The notes under the pieces: model-generated
Seen by the model: the letters and a program-made list of their open reading frames with translations, nothing else
What the model was told of the DNA's origin: nothing
Databases searched by the model: none
Assembly (NCBI GenBank): GCA_937910385.1
Contig: CALEPT010000068.1
Coordinates: 1-15,988 of the forward strand
DNA from: an uncultured Ruminococcus sp.
Lineage (GTDB): Bacteria; Bacillota; Clostridia; Oscillospirales; Ruminococcaceae
Direction: 5' to 3'
DNA: 15,988 bases
Shown: piece after piece, positions 15,049 through 15,988 of the stretch
Layout: each line of letters begins with the position of its first letter
Position numbering within the stretch: the stretch's first letter is position 1
Made by a program: the position numbers and the translations under genes

Positions 15049-15988
15049 TTAATCTACATCCAGTAATGCCATATAATAAAAGAAATTATTGGGCGTATTG
15101 CCTTCACTCAGTTCATAGTAGCTTACCGCAAATATATCCCAGTCATCATTGTTAAAATAACTTCTCCAGCCGCTACTGTAACCATAGACGTAATCGGCCG
15201 TTTCCTGCGTACCAACATAATTCGGAGCACTACACGCGAAACTCTGCCCCTCCCAATCGTATGATGCTCCATAAAGTATATCATTTAAGAAAACGTTGCT
15301 ACTTGTTCCGTCAGGTCTGTAACTTACATCATTCCTAACAGGCAGGTCTTTTGCTCTGACAGATGTGTATCGCTCCCAAATATCCTGCTGCGTAACAAGC
15401 GCGCTTTTTCCATTTTTAACGCGATAGTCGTTAATGTGTTCTAATGTCAAGATATTAAACTGCCATTCCCACGTATTATCCTTTGTCGGGAGTGCAGTAC
15501 CCACATTAATGCCTGCCTTAGCGCACTGTCCTTTAAATTCATTGCTGAAAATGAAGCCGTTTGTTACGTATTCCCTCGTGTTTGTGTAGTTCAGCTTGGT
15601 TGTCCATGAAGCCGCACCATTTTGATCAGGAGCTCGACCAAGGAGTGTACGATAAAGCATATCCACAAATTCATAGTTTTCAGTAACACGATTTTTATAT
15701 TCATTACTGAATACAAATCCTTTAATGATAGAAGCACCGGTTGTTCCATTTTTCAAATTCTTGCACCAGTTTTCAAGTCCATCTATGTCAGGTGTTCTTC
15801 CGAGGCAGTTCACATAAAGGCGATAAACGAAATATGTACGTTCAAAATTTTCATCTCTTATATAATTCGTTTTCACTGTTCCGGGGGTGATTCCATAAGA
15901 GGCACATAGGCTTTTGAATTCAGTGCTGCCTACAAATCCTTTGCATACTGCAAGCGGCGTCATTCCAATTTCAAGTCTTTGCCCCCAT
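15049..15988 (-). CDS. DUF4214-repeat protein with C-terminal CAP-like domain (5' end outside window)
   Basis: The frame is open to the right edge (last full codon ends at 15987), so the ATG at 15963 is probably internal and the gene begins beyond the window. Visible parts: the end of one DUF4214 repeat (to about 15877, with TPLAVCKGFVGSTEFK); two complete repeats (about 15852-15685 and 15675-15514), each with the pattern Y-R-x-x-L-G-R-x-P-D-x-x-G-x-x-x-W and ending F-x-F-S-N-E-F/Y-K; and a C-terminal domain (about 15468-15049) resembling CAP/SCP-like secreted domains, with L-x-x-I-N-D-Y-R, R-A-K-D-L and RPDG. The CAP His residues that usually precede RPDG and follow the later S-G are Tyr and Trp here. 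Both domains are common in secreted proteins of gut clostridia. The function is unknown, and export cannot be confirmed without the N-terminus. Confidence 0.78.
   Translation of the reverse strand, partial: WGQRLEIGMTPLAVCKGFVGSTEFKSLCASYGITPGTVKTNYIRDENFERTYFVYRLYVNCLGRTPDIDGLENWCKNLKNGTTGASIIKGFVFSNEYKNRVTENYEFVDMLYRTLLGRAPDQNGAASWTTKLNYTNTREYVTNGFIFSNEFKGQCAKAGINVGTALPTKDNTWEWQFNILTLEHINDYRVKNGKSALVTQQDIWERYTSVRAKDLPVRNDVSYRPDGTSSNVFLNDILYGASYDWEGQSFACSAPNYVGTQETADYVYGYSSGWRSYFNNDDWDIFAVSYYELSEGNTPNNFFYYMALLDVD

Overview
The window looks like chromosome of a cellulosome-forming Ruminococcus (Oscillospiraceae, low-to-mid GC Firmicute), closest in style to R. flavefaciens. The reasons are three secreted proteins with dockerin modules, one of them also carrying a cohesin-like module, long Thr-rich linkers, strong GGAGG ribosome binding sites, consensus sigma-A promoters, and the lysine-rich signal peptides of Gram-positive secreted enzymes. 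The species assignment is inference from domain style only.

Layout. At 1-55 is the start of a leftward gene for a secreted protein. A divergent AT-rich promoter region (56-450) separates it from a pectin-degrading block. The first enzyme (451-4299) is a very large PL1 - PL9 - CBM77-like - dockerin pectate lyase. The second (4481-7264) is a ricin-lectin - PL1 - ricin-lectin - beta-domain - dockerin pectate lyase. Each has its own promoter and intrinsic terminator. After a cluster of small inverted repeats (7361-7438) come a cytosolic amidohydrolase (7574-8386) and, 53 bp on, a secreted protein (8440-10146) built as leucine-rich repeats - ten copies of a TTTTTSAS linker - cohesin-like module - dockerin. 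That last protein resembles an adaptor scaffoldin with an LRR head.

A gene-poor stretch of about 680 bp (10147-10827) holds a strong hairpin and possible coding relics. It is followed by a membrane-anchored metallo-beta-lactamase-fold hydrolase of the NAPE-PLD/UlaG type (10828-11946, probable TTG start) and a small pyridoxamine-phosphate-oxidase-like flavoprotein (12040-12432). An unusual block of nested hairpins of about 210 bp (12636-12844) then lies directly before a translationally coupled pair: a glycerol-1-phosphate-dehydrogenase-like enzyme (12868-13932) and a HAD phosphatase (13929-14558).

The right end is accessory DNA. It holds an 88-codon hybrid ORF joining an IS3-type transposase start to the C-terminus of a large serine recombinase (complement 14682-14948), an 18-bp inverted repeat over its ribosome binding site, and a leftward DUF4214-repeat/CAP-like protein that runs off the window (complement 15049-15988).

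How the genes work together. The two lyases would cut homogalacturonan outside the cell and be docked through their dockerins onto cohesins. The LRR-cohesin-dockerin protein could link one cellulosome component to another, or to a surface or substrate. The three dockerins are visibly of different types, so they probably do not all bind the same cohesin. The remaining genes appear to be ordinary chromosomal genes with no evident link to pectin use. No rRNA, tRNA, CRISPR array or intact mobile element was seen.
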